Positions 1 through 10,999 of a stretch of 46,957 nt of DNA are shown here, one piece after another (position 1 is the first letter of the stretch; every line of letters starts with the position of its first letter). Position numbers and translations under genes: made by a program. The stretch lies in assembly GCA_020650975.1 (NCBI GenBank), contig JAIPMN010037441.1, positions 1 through 46,957 on the forward strand. The letters are read 5' to 3'. This DNA comes from Apostichopus californicus. Lineage: Eukaryota > Echinodermata > Holothuroidea > Aspidochirotida > Stichopodidae. A model generated the notes under the pieces. The model was given only the letters and a program-made list of their open reading frames with translations, made no database searches and was not told the origin of the DNA.

Positions 1-539
1 ATACAGTAGTGTTACGAGGAAGCAATCTACTTTTCTCGTGTGTATGTATTTTCTATCTTGCCTGTTTTACCGTTATAAAATGTTTCTTACTTTAATGTTT
101 AAGCTGGGAGGTCTCTAGTATATGTGTAATTTAAGTATCAGTTTATTGCTGGCTGCGAGAGTTGGTTCTTGCTGCCGGGGCTTTATGTAAACAGTCCGGT
201 GGACAAGGCCGCCTTTGTTCTTAGTATACGGGCAACTATCGGGGGTGCATAGACAGTGGGGCGGGGTTAGCTCATATTCGTATAGCACTGTAGAGAGCGT
301 TGACCGGCTGTAATTGGGTTATGGCGCTTGTCAATCTTACTGGCTATTTCTTAATTGGTCAGTTAATCGTGTATAGGATTCTACACAGTTACGGGGTTGT
401 TTATAATGTCATGCAAGGAGCATTTTTAGGCATTAAGTTGGGGTATATTTAGTGTAAGTTGCTAGGCAGAATCTATGCCGAATTTGTTCGTTGTTTTAGG
501 GACTTAGGTTATTTTTGGCTTCTGCAGAGGATCGAGTTA

Positions 540-735
540 TGCACTCTGCAGCTGCGCTGCGTAACTGCTTGTGCCTGCGCAAGGTCGTCGCAGCGTAGGG
601 TTCGCGGGTTGACGAATCTCAGCGTTAGCTGTGCTGCGTTGTCCTTACGCTGCGTCGCCCTTGACGCAGTACCCATAGTTAGGCTGTGTTGTGCCTGCGC
701 TGCGTCGTCCTCGACGCAGCGCCTATAGTTAGCTG
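540..735. repeat. GC-rich hairpin repeat cluster
   Basis: A GC-rich island in an AT-rich region, built of degenerate copies of a unit containing CTGCGTCG and GACGCAG. The best copy (697-722) is a perfect 11-bp stem with a 4-nt loop: GCGCTGCGTCG, TCCT, CGACGCAGCGC. A weaker one is near 649-668. The motif CCATAGTTAG or CTATAGTTAG follows two of the units. The 89-codon ORF across it is only the repeat read through and is not called a gene. Confidence 0.6.
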
Positions 736-876
736 CGCTGCTAGGCAGCTTACATATTAGGGCTAGTCAATGTACGCCACCATGTATTGTGGTTAGGTTT
801 TATTGTATTACTTTCTGTATATATTATTTGTTTATTGCTTTACGAACGATGTACGACAGGTACATTGTATATATAA

Positions 877-904
877 TAATGTACACCTTTAAAGGTGTAC
901 ATTA
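877..904. repeat. 28-bp perfect palindrome
   Basis: TAATGTACACCTTT followed directly by its own reverse complement, with no spacer. The second half leads into short dispersed copies of a CACTAGCC / TTTCACTACC motif at 905-1040. It could be the junction of a small transposon end or a cruciform-forming site; nothing in the flanks decides this. Confidence 0.7.
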
Positions 905-1045
905 ACTGGTTTGGCTAGTGAAACAGGGGAAATGCGAACGAGTGAAAGTACATGCTAATGTGTAAATTCACTAGCCAGAATTTCACTACCGTCTAACATG
1001 GCAATTTACTAGCCAATACGTAATTTCACTACCTTAGAAGCCTGT
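905..1045. repeat. degenerate CTAGCC/TTTCACTA repeat
   Basis: Three to four imperfect repeats of a roughly 45-bp unit with GCTAGTGAAA, ACTAGCCAGAATTTCACTACC-like and ACTAGCCA motifs in both orientations. No coding potential. The next 1.4 kb (to about 2490) is AT-rich DNA in which I see no gene and no clear repeat. Confidence 0.4.
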
Positions 1046-2494
1046 ATCTTTACTAGCCATTATGGGTTAAAGCAAAGTACTACCTTTACTTGTTTTAGTG
1101 AGTATTCCAGTTTTCTGTGTATGGATAGCTAGATTTCCATTTTGTGCAAACATGTCAGCTTTTTGAACTACTCAGCCAATAATTTGTTATTCAATAGATG
1201 ATGGTCATTATAAATCCTTTATTGGTAATGACAGAAACAATACACTCACACAATAGAAATATACTGCCCACTGTCAAAAAAGGATAAGCAAGTATAAACT
1301 TTATTTCAGTCGAAACCTTTAAAGTTTGATATGTTGTTGCTACACTTGCTACTGTACTGAGATCGATCTAGACTGTTTAAGGTCACGTTAAGATAAGTGC
1401 TACTAAATAAAAAGAGTTACTACTCTAATAAGTAACAACACAGCAAATACTAAAGGCCATGAGAAACGGATTAATATTGGTAAACCATTAATCCCTTCAT
1501 AAAGATATAAAATGAAAGGCGCAGTCGATTATTATAAACGAAAACATGTGACACCAATTGTTTACTCGCATATAAAAATATTACGTGGTTTCTCAGACGG
1601 TGGAAATGAAATACCAAAACATTTAATGAACCGACTTGTTTGATTACCTCAATATGTTTGTGATTGATTTCCTAGGCAAAGTATAGCAAACGTCCGCAGC
1701 ATAGTCTTATTACAGTCCACTTGCAATATGAGGCTAAACCAATTGTTGATACATACACATACATATTACCCAATATTATTTGTATGTTACGATACAATCG
1801 AGAGTATCAATGTTCGGCATTCTATACATAAATCGAGGGCTTAAATCGAAAGCATTAATTGAAGGCGTAGTCAATGAGTGAACTGTTAAACAGTTTTATA
1901 CAGTATAATACTGGCAGGCAAGACTCCGAGACTCGGAACGCTGAAACGTAAATTAACAACATTTTGTGGAAAACAATGTTTTTATCGAGTACATTCAAAC
2001 GGAGAATTTAGGTCGTTAGAACTATAATATTTCAATATGTCAAATAATATACAGTGTTAATTAGACACATTGTGTGCTGAATTATGCACCGATATCACAT
2101 AACCCACACATTGTATGTAACACCTATACTACGAATTACATTATGAGGAATTTCTCAAGTTTGTCTTTGGAAAGGAAACAGCAATAGAGTGTACACTAAC
2201 ATAAAGGTTAAATAATGGATATGAAATCATTATACTCCCTGTGAAAGACATTTTTTTTCATAATGAACGTTCTGCAATTAAAACCTATATTCAACTGTTA
2301 TAATACGACAAATGATTCATCTTTATTTACGGTTTTATGGCATTTTTACATCCAAAACAACCTGTTCTTATAACATTAATTGCTTTGAATGCACATTGAT
2401 TATGAAATACGTGCTATAAAAAGTCTTCCTGTTAATTTAACAATAAAACATAAAGTTCGATTGTACAAACGGTTTACCACGGTTACTGACTTAC

Positions 2495-2614
2495 GTCATG
2501 GTAAGATGCGTTCTCCAGAAGCTTTATAGAACATCTCTGTAGTAACTCACTGTCATCGTGATGAATATATACGTTCCTTGTGCATATACTCCTGAATGTA
2601 TCTACATCATCAAC
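2495..2614 (-). CDS. gene C, 120-nt exon of the unrecognised tandem family
   Basis: An open 120-nt exon (40 codons, phase 0 on both sides). Its acceptor is ATATTATCAG and its donor GTAAGTCAG, which is near-consensus. The peptide starts VDDVDTFRSIC and ends NASYHD. It matches the exons at 21879-21998 and 30625-30744 in exact length, in both phases, in the starting VD..DT.R..C pattern and in the AS.HD/E ending, although most other residues differ. I take it as the third member of a tandem gene family. The rest of gene C would lie to the left of the window. The function is unknown; no domain is recognised. Too short to appear as a stand-alone ORF. Confidence 0.7.
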
Positions 2615-4085
2615 CTGATAATATGAAACAGAAATAATGATAGCTGAAATAATCTCAATTGTAATATACTAATCAGTAATAGCTGAACCTCATATGTCTG
2701 ACTTTAAAACCTTACTTCGACTGGTTCCGAAAATAACAGATATCTCCCTGACATATCTCTCAGAGAAGATTTGCCGAGTAAAGGTTAACATAGAGAAACT
2801 ATTCAATGGTTAAATGAAACTTCATACTTATGAGCTATTTTGTTTATATATTTATTACACATTCCATATATTATGGCAAAAACGTAAGTTGCAGTACTTC
2901 CTATCACCAGCCTTCTTAAATTGGCTAATGTGTTGAACAATTAAATTATTGTGGTTTACCAAACTTTTTCTCAATTTATAAACAAAAATATAAAAATATT
3001 TCACAGAGGATGAGATAATGACAAATTATTGATGATTCCGTCCATTTATATGTTGTAAATTAAAAGTTAGAATCTTTAACCGACTTAACGAAGTGCAGTG
3101 TTCAATTGGGGAAATGACGTCCGAATGTATACACCAAGTACACAAAACCTCAAAAACCATTAATTCATCTTTTAACCCATTTTAACTACCGATGTGTTTA
3201 TGACCGTGCTTCCTGCAATTCACGTTGTTTCTGCAATGTGTGGTACACGTTATGAAAGTTGTTGCTACTTTTTAATGCGAAGTTCCTTTCTGTTTATACC
3301 TTAATGGTTGATGTGTATGATACAACAAGTTTAAGAATGTCAACCTTTTTTAATTCGTAGGTCGTTCATTATATTATCTACACTGGCTTATTTAAAGCAG
3401 CTCGTCAGATTCCAAATTAGTCAATGTCGGCATTCACATCACACCTATAAACTCCAAAGTTGTAACCAAACCGCTATATTTTGCAACAGCTAGACGGATG
3501 GGACGAAGGTTGGGTGTTATCCACATTTTGTTCTGTAAGTTTATTTCAACGAAAGCCATTTTCTTTAGATTAAGTTCCTTACTTTGTTTGGTCGTCAAAT
3601 TTTACAAATCTGCCGGTATTACCTAAGATAAGATTACAATTTATCAAACGAACAACGCCCTTCCCGATTTTGTCACGAAATAAATTTTCAATCAGTTATA
3701 AAATGTATTCTACCAAGAAATTTGGCATAAATAAAAGTTGTCATTGCTTTCGCTCGCGTGTATTTTGTTTTCATTCTAAAATGTTTTTTAATAATATCTT
3801 TCTATCATCACATTTAAAGTTAAGCAAATACTATTCAATGTAATTTGCCGAACTGTTTAATATCGAAATAGAAGAAAGCAAATAGAAAACCGTCTGTAAA
3901 CTGTATTTAAGAAATGAAACAAGCAGCTTCATTAGCAGTGTGAGGTCAAATTACTATTTATGGAAGCTATGTTTGCTACTCGTTGTAGGAACAAATCTGC
4001 TTGTATTGGTTGTTAGTTATTTCTAAAGTTGACTGAACATAATTCATACCTCTTACATATGCTACACCATTGTATGATTTAATAC
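2615..4085. other. gap: putative gene C intron, no other feature seen
   Basis: AT-rich sequence between the 120-nt exon and the candidate signal-peptide exon at 4086-4208. No long ORF, RNA gene or clear repeat was recognised. Confidence 0.35.
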
Positions 4086-4208
4086 GGTAATGAGTATCAG
4101 ATGGGGGATTGATGATAATGTAACGCCACTCATGTCCACGGCATGTAACGCGTCGAAGGAGGGGACGGCAAGGGCGCAAGAGGCAAAGACGATAAAAACG
4201 GAAAACAT
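4086..4208 (-). CDS. candidate signal-peptide first exon (gene C)
   Basis: On the - strand an ATG at 4208 opens a short frame beginning MFSVFIVFASCALAVPSF. This is a classic hydrophobic signal sequence with a plausible cleavage after ALA. The frame continues for 48 codons to a stop at 4062. A GT donor after codon 41 (the base before it is 4086) would leave phase 0, which fits the phase-0 acceptor of the 120-nt exon 1.5 kb downstream. The stretch is clearly more GC-rich than its surroundings, as expected for coding DNA here. The donor (ACC/GTATTA) is only moderate, and I found no counterpart for genes A and B, so the assignment is an inference. A competing 81-codon frame in another phase over the same bases has no signal features. 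Confidence 0.4.
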
Positions 4209-4254
4209 TAAAGACAAACATTGAAGTAGATATATTACACTTTCATTACATATT

Positions 4255-4560
4255 CGAACGTCTCAAAATACTGTACATATTTACACACTGGCTAGCAGTT
4301 GGATATTCCTTACACTATACACTCATCCTGGGAGTCAGGTATTCCTTACACTGTATACACTGCCTAGGTGTTGGGCATTCCTTATTGTCTCGCACTATCT
4401 AGGGGTAGCATATTATACAGGTGTCTGTGTACATGACACTGCTCGAATGGCACTGTGCAGTAATCTGGCACTGCACAGGAATAGGGAAATGCCCAGGTGT
4501 CGGTCACTACCCAGGGGTTGGGCACTGCGATTGTGGTTGGGCAGGCTTGACATAAAATTC
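4255..4560. repeat. degenerate short tandem repeat
   Basis: Repeated imperfect copies of a unit containing GGGCATTCCTTA, CCTAGG(G/T)GTTGGGCA and ACACTGTATACACT. Decayed minisatellite, non-coding. Confidence 0.4.
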
Positions 4561-4724
4561 CTTACAATGGTCCTACTCTTTTATTGCAGAAAACGACTGG
4601 CAGATTAAACTTCTACGCTTTATTGGAAGAAGAGATGTAGGTTCTCTTTTCAATACATCCAATCAGCCTAGCTTAATCAATCATATCTCATTAAGTTCCC
4701 AAAAATATTCCACATGGTACTAGT

Positions 4725-4830
4725 TAGTGTTGTGCTGATGTCGCCAATAGCGGTTCTAGCCGATATCCGGTATTACATTCCCGATATCGATCCTATTACG
4801 ATATCGATAACGATATTTTTAAATAACCAC
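4725..4830. repeat. CGATATCGAT-rich repeat, possible DNA-transposon end
   Basis: Several overlapping palindromic CGATATCG/GATATCGAT motifs following TGTGCTGATGTCGCC. Arrangements like this occur in dispersed DNA-transposon relics, but I see no matching partner end or target duplication. The sequence from here to 5640 holds nothing else I can name. Confidence 0.3.
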
Positions 4831-5645
4831 ATTGAAGGTTAAATCTCAATTTAAGTCATGACGGTTAAAGACATAAAATGTTAACATTATGATCGGCTAT
4901 TGTAAGTTATTATAGTTTGCACAACTCACAAACAGTAACCACTTGTATAACTCTCATTTGCGGAAATTAGTAAATATAAAATGTGTGCGTATTCTTTAAC
5001 ACTAGTCGTTACCTCTTTTTAAATGAACGATCGTCTTCCCCCAAAAAATATATATACATGTTACTGTGTGCTGGCATTTATGAAAAAACAAGCCTACCCT
5101 TCCTGTTAATTCTATTGAATGATTCTTTACTCTGTTTGACTATTAATAACACTTAGGCTGCAAGAGTTATACAAACTGTCCTCTAATGGAGCCACAACGT
5201 TTTTAGTAACATGCTTAAAGATAACATCATGTGATGAATAAAACTGATTTCATGTAGAAATTACATTAGCATAACCTGGCTAAGAATTTTCACTAACACC
5301 TGTGTTTATCAAAACCAAAACAAAACATGTGTTTTATTTCCATAAAGTTAATACCCTACCAGGCTATACTGACAACTAAGTCTAGCCAAAATTAGCAAGT
5401 GTTTCGTGTTATGATATTTCGTAAACCAACCGGTTAAGAATTGTGATACGTATACTTGATTTTCAAGTGTGTGAAATGGGTTGTTTTAAAACAGATTAAT
5501 AAATCATCACAATAACAAGAAGTGGCTTTATTGAAGGAAAGAAAATGTTCTTGGAAGGTAGTATTTTTTCTTTCCCAAATGGTTCACAGAAAGTAAGTGC
5601 AAGAATAAACCACAATAACAGAAAAATACTGTAAGTGAAACATAC

Positions 5646-5698
5646 CTCCCAAACACCGGACTGAAGATTCAGACTGTAACCGTAGTCATTCCAGAACA
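5646..5698 (-). CDS. gene B, W-rich exon (53 nt) of the tandem family
   Basis: Exon bounded by acceptor CATTTTAG and donor GTATGTTTC. With the G carried over from the 6127-6203 exon it encodes VFWNDYGYSLNLQSGVWE and ends in phase 0. It aligns with the gene A exon at 24879-24937 (VRWRPFDIYLRLDLETGHWE): shared V.W, a YxL.L core and a terminal G.WE, with two extra codons in A. The pattern suggests beta-strands of an extracellular domain, but the family is not recognised. The frame stays open past the donor, which I take to be intron read-through. No following exon of gene B could be identified between here and 4.2 kb. Confidence 0.6.
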
Positions 5699-6126
5699 CT
5701 AAAATGACAGAAATGTAAAAGTGTGAATTAAGCAATAGGACGACATTGATTCTCCTGGTGTGAATGAGTTTTATTGGCTTTATATAACTGCCAATTAGAA
5801 CGTCTTATCCAAGTGTTACGAGAAACACAGGGTAAACCACTTTTTTTTAATCTGACAAGGAACGTAGGCTTAACCCTGCTTCATAGGCAATCCAAGTCGT
5901 ATTTATGAAATGAATGTGTAGCAATTATCGTCACTACCATCCTTAATCTAGTCATTTTAAAAAGTTCATTGTTGTTTAATTGTTGTTGTTTAAAGAAAAA
6001 TGATATGATCAAGTAACGGTTGAACAAAAACATCACTTTTTGTGTGATTGCAAGAACGAATGCGAGGAGACCTTAGAAACCATAATGCTAAATAAACACT
6101 GAATAGTTTTGACAATATAGATATAC

Positions 6127-6203
6127 CTTTAATGTCTCTAGATTGGATCTCTGCAGGAATTGAGTCCGAAGAGAATGTAAGAGGCAGCAGACAACCTTTG
6201 AAC
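6127..6203 (-). CDS. gene B, 77-nt exon of the tandem family
   Basis: Acceptor CTACTACAAAG, donor GTATATCTA. The exon is 1 nt + 25 codons + 1 nt and encodes FKGCLLPLTFSSDS followed by IPAEIQSRDIK. It has the same length and both phases as the gene A exon at 25185-25261, and shares F, LP, FS and I at the matching positions, with many conservative changes (about 6/25 identical). The carried-in two bases AA complete a Lys codon with the previous exon, and the last G completes Val with the next. Flanking introns no longer align, so these two exons have been separate for longer than those at 22.0/30.7 kb. Confidence 0.6.
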
Positions 6204-7429
6204 CTTTGTAGTAGAAATGAAGAATAACCAGCAAAATGTTACAAATTAAAAAGGTTAATCTAGCGGGGAAACTATCATTAAAGCACATTTTGTTAAACGT
6301 AAATTAACCTTTATATTTTGGTAGTAAAATGTTCCTGTTACATTTAAATGTGAATAGTTTTACACTAAATATTGCTTGGTTGTTATGAACCGTCAAGGGA
6401 ATACAATGGATTATGCTTAGTTGGTTCTTTACAAAAATACAAGATAGCATCACACAGGGTCTTACCAGTGCAATTATTGATCAGTATACATGTATGCTTA
6501 TCCTAGGACGAAGTAAGATTAATGAGTGAGAAGTGTCTGAAGGGGAGAATGGAAATATCGCATAACTTACTAAAAATTACACATATTAAGCAAACAAAAC
6601 GATGTCCAATTGTTGCCATCGGTGTCCAAGTAAGAGATTGAACCAGCGCCAAATGAATAACCCATAGCCTCGGTAAAAGCTGCCATTCAGTGGAGGGTTA
6701 GTATTATATTAAACACCTAACTATCTTTAACGAGATATAAAATCGCCCAATTTTGATTACTTGTCATCCCACTGCATTTCAAAGTATCGTATTGTAAATC
6801 GCCATGATGTACATTGACTTCTCTCTGTTATTTACAGTAGTACTGTCTTTCTTCTCATTTATGTTCACCAGTCTATCGTAAGTTTTCTTTGCACTGTAAA
6901 CAACATTTTTTTTAAACTCAACACGAATTTACAATTTCAGTTCTTAATGTTCACGTTTAACATACTTTTTAAGAAAGAAAATGGAATATTCCTTTAGACA
7001 CAAACATTTGAATCAAGAAGAAGCAAACTTCAATTCATTGTAGCTACAGTATGCCATCATAGCGTGTGTTAACACTTTCAATCTCTAAGACAATATAAAG
7101 AATCTGGCCATTATTTTTACAGTCTGTGAGAGAATATGTTGTATGTATAACGTGTATAAGGGGGAATACCGTTTGTCTTCAGGAACCATTAAGCAGGGCA
7201 TCCATTGGCATCCGATGCCATCAATAGTTAGAAAACGTATCAACATGGAGGATCACGGGACATGATTCAATGAACTACTAACGTAATATGTTTTACAGCG
7301 GCCCTTTTCAGTAAATTGTGACATAGGTTTCATTTATAAGCAATAGCACCATACTATTACTTGCATCATTTTGTTGGGAATATGCTATGATAAACTCCCA
7401 TACAAGTGTCTGTCCCTATGATCAATTCT

Positions 7430-8826
7430 AATGTCTAGTATTTGGTTTGCAGTTGTCATAACCATAGAAAGCAACGTATAGCAGTAATCACACTCTATTC
7501 ACTGTACTGCAAGTATTGATGTATTATTCATTACATCCTTGAGTTACACATATTTACACCGGTGGACCGGTATATTCCAAACACCGTTCTATTCCAAACA
7601 CCATATCTCAATCACTACAAATACTAGAAACCGGACAGAAACCGGAGCAGTAACGGAGGAAACGACTGTGAAAGTTTAATCAAGTGTAGATCATTAATGT
7701 TACCATACTCAATGTATTTGTACTGACGTTATCTGTACGAATGAAAGGATACTATACTCTCTATGAATATGTTGCACATATACGTGTGAATATGTTACTC
7801 ATTGTAATACTTACTTTAGCTCCTCCAATAGATGTGACTGTTGTACAAACATCAATATGTCAACAACCTCTGTCTCTGTCATTTCTCTTCCTTCATCCTC
7901 TGTTTTTATTACCATCTTCTTTAGTGATACAGGACAAGACAGGCGTAACCCTGAATGTAGGATGACGTCACCATCATCAATCTTGCTGAAGGACTCTTTC
8001 AGATATAGACAGGAGATGGGAATCTGATGGAAAGGAAGACAAATGACGGAATTATTACAGTAATGATTCCAGGATATTTGACTTAATATTATACACTGGT
8101 CAATAACCATTCCGAAGGTCTTCAATTTATCTCTCAGTACAGAGTATAACATATTATTTTTGAATAGAAATGAGGGCAATATAATTGTAACTCAAACTAA
8201 ATTCCAGTTCATCATGAGGGCGATGGTGTAGTCTTTAAAATTATATCATCACAGTGACTTATTGGGATCATTCATTTATTGAATTTAATTTACGTGACTT
8301 TTATTGGTTGGGGTCAAATATGGAGATAGCATAGTAACAAGAAAAATAAATACATTAAGTCCGAGATCATCTTTAGGTCGGTGTGCCAAGGAGTTATATG
8401 TAAAGCATGTCACAGAACTTCAGGACGCAGGTCAAATATGGAGATAGCATAGTAACAAGAAAAATAAATACATTAAGTCCGAGATCATCTTTAGGTCAGT
8501 GTGCCAAGGAGTTCTATGTAAAGCATGTTTCAGAACTTCAGACGCAGATCCACGGTATGGAGGTGTACAACATGACTTCTGACCCTATGACGTTATTAAT
8601 AACTTTAGCGCAAGCCCGTTACCACCAAATTTGAAAGTCCATCGACCTTATATTGTATTACTGATTAGTTTGCAAACATTTTTTTTACCGACTTTAATCA
8701 TTCATTGACCTTTGACTTCCTTTGATGTTTTACATTAATTGAGACAATGCATAAATATAGTCCATGCTTACCTACATTGGTAAGTACAATGGACTATATT
8801 ACTATTTTGCTGTACAGTATGTGTAA
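7430..8826. repeat. duplicated block, B copy, segment 1
   Basis: Collinear with 26065-27785. Shared landmarks are TTTGGTTTGCAGTTGTC at the left, the family exon at 7815-7923, a nearly identical stretch around ATAACATATTATTTTTGAAT, and the TGACCTATGACG-like repeat near 8580. Identity is roughly 85-94 % by eye. The B copy carries a private internal tandem duplication of about 120 bp (8315-8430 and 8431-8545). Confidence 0.8.
7815..7923 (-). CDS. gene B, 109-nt exon, splice acceptor apparently lost
   Basis: Open frame ending MTETEVVDILMFVQQS then HLLEELK across the donor GTAAGTATT; the last codon is completed by the next exon (6203). It matches the gene A exon at 26419-26524, with one extra codon. 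Where A has the tandem acceptor TAGCAG, B reads TATCAC, so both AGs are gone. The next AG lies five bases inside the exon (first exonic base 7918) and would shift the incoming phase. Gene B may therefore be a pseudogene, or may use the internal AG with a compensating change elsewhere. The peptide looks like an amphipathic helix; the function is unknown. Confidence 0.55.
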
Positions 8827-10996
8827 GGGAGCATAGCCAAATCTAGTCTGCGCCTGGTGCCGCGCAAATCTCCTGCCCATTGTACTGCTACTGAATATTC
8901 TTCACGGCCCAGTGACCACAGTACTTCACTTGGCAAGTTAATGAGGCAGCCGTGGGTTGGGTCTACGAACACGTAACAATAGCCTTTCTTAGCAACAAGA
9001 AAGAGTGACAGAAATTTATGGATATGAGCTTACTTACACAGTCCGTGGCAACTTATCAATGGTCTATTGTTCGCATTCATTGTGCCTTGGTTTATTGCCA
9101 TTCAATCGGTCTTGATATCATTTCCCCTTCCACAATACTGACATCCCATGATTGTGTGTAGCCTAACCACACTGAAGTCAATGGAAAAATCTAGCCTAAC
9201 TATAGTGCACAGGCTTCGTGAATGTAAAAGTGCCATTCACGGTAAATGATGAGCGTTCCTAATTCCCAACCTACTCGCAAGGGTAATGTCAATGACTACT
9301 CTCGCACACTACAAGGTGTCACGCGGCCCAGCGCGGGAAGATCGCTGTTGTATTAGATTTTATAATCAGCATCACGGGAAATGTTTTGAACCACTTATTG
9401 TATTCCACATTGATTTCTATTTTTTTTTCTTGTATATAACGTTCGTAAACGCAGACTGTGTAAGTGTCTTTTTTCGTATGAGTTTGACTTCAGTTCGAAC
9501 GATTTCTTTTCTACTATCAAACATATTCTATACAACTTTTCTGTGCAAAGTTTTAAGAATCGCCGCTCTCAACGAAAGCCTGCAGAGCAAACTTACATGA
9601 GTTGACCTTTGTACTGATTGTTACTTGTACACATGACAGTGGTGGTCTAGTCGAGGATGCACCTGTGCTACATATAACTATAGGGGTTATAAGGACGCAA
9701 CCAATTCATAGTGGGTGTTGATATAGTGTCAAGAGAAACTTTTCTGGAAACTTTCCAAGATTTTCGTACGAGAAACTTTTTTGGAAACTTGCCAAGATTT
9801 TGTATAAACCAAAACACGCGGCACTTGTACCGTATTGTACACATTGAATATTTCAAAATATTGGAAGTTCAACTTTTAAAAGATTGTAAGAAAGATATAA
9901 TATCTTTTCATTTTATAACAGTACATCATAATGTAGCTACTTTAACTATCTGTCGAACAAGAAATTTACCGTCGAATGTTTTGCTCACAACATTACTTCT
10001 GTTTTGTTCTTCTTTCTTTTATGATTGGTCATAGCCTTTTACCTGTCGTACTGTGTTTGTACGTGGTAATGTTAGTAAATTTTAAAGTTACGCACATCAT
10101 ATACCAACTGCACGATACCTTTTTCTAAGTGGCCTAGCTTTTACTTCTGCGTATATTTGTTACAAATATGATGCATCTCAAAGCTGTTCGATAAAAAAGT
10201 CATTGAAAATTTCGAATTCTTCACACACATAGCCCAAGTTCATCGGGAATATTATTGTCCAATCAAATAACGCGACCAGCAACATTGCCGACCACTAAAT
10301 ATCTATGGAAAATTAGTACTGAGTCTCACATACAGTTAAGTCTATTGCGCATTTCCGTTGAAGTACTGTATAAACTCGTAAATTTTGTCTTCAGCTAGCT
10401 GACACATAACTATCGCAAAACCGGTCCCAGAGTACAGTCTGGCATTTTTGAACGAATTTTGTTTAAGACAAGGTTAATAAAACAAATGGAATTTACAGTT
10501 TAAACTTGGTAGTAATGTATCATAAGGTCGATATTGCAAATGTAGGCATATATTTTCTATTCCTTCTTCTTTCCTTTTTGTTTTCTTTGTGAGTGCGACT
10601 GGGGTGGAAGTTCGTTCGGGTTCAGTATAATTTACATATGAACATGTATGAAAATAAGATGATCGAAATGAAACAAAACAAACAATTTTTTCATTATTAG
10701 TCTGTGTTTAAACACTGGAAATGTAACCGTTTGCGCAAAGATAAACTATACAAAAGATCGGCACACTTTTGCAACAATAAAGTGTATTGTCTGCAGAACA
10801 AAAGAACGTAGCAACGCTGGTGCCAGGATCGTCCAAGTTGCTTAGAGTTACTCATGCATATCTTTAAGCTCCTCCCATTCTGCATCAGACTTCTGCAGGG
10901 CTAGGGAGCTCATTTTACGGTGTGTGCACAAAGTGTAAAGGGGTCATTGTGCAGTTGTGGCTCCACCAGGCGCAGACTAGATTTGGCTACGTTCCC
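8827..10996. mobile_element. PIF/Harbinger-like non-autonomous DNA transposon (2170 bp)
   Basis: Terminal inverted repeats of 33 bp (8827-8859 and 10964-10996, starting GGGA(G/A)C(A/G)TAGCC, two mismatches). They are flanked by a 3-bp duplication TAA (8824-8826 and 10997-10999). The paralogous block at about 27785-27800 has TAATGGGAACATC with a single TAA and no insert, which is a direct empty site. A TAA/TTA target and GGG-starting ends fit PIF/Harbinger. The interior shows no transposase frame, only short chance ORFs, so it would have depended on a helper element. It inserted into copy B after the duplication. Confidence 0.75.
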
Positions 10997-10999
10997 TAA

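Noticed and set aside
459..728. 89-codon ORF over the GC-rich island
   Set aside because: Explained by the hairpin repeats; composition is repetitive Cys/Ala/Arg without domain features.
7741..7965. + strand signal-peptide-like ORF (and the partner at 26399-26686)
   Set aside because: Antisense to the phase-matched family exon; the A and B copies diverge with frame-breaking changes on the + strand.
8407..8634. + strand ORF ending in ...MTSDPMTLLITLAQARYHQI
   Set aside because: Lies in a tandemly repeated, TGACC-rich interspersed repeat. The copy at 27.5 kb has a stop in the same frame.
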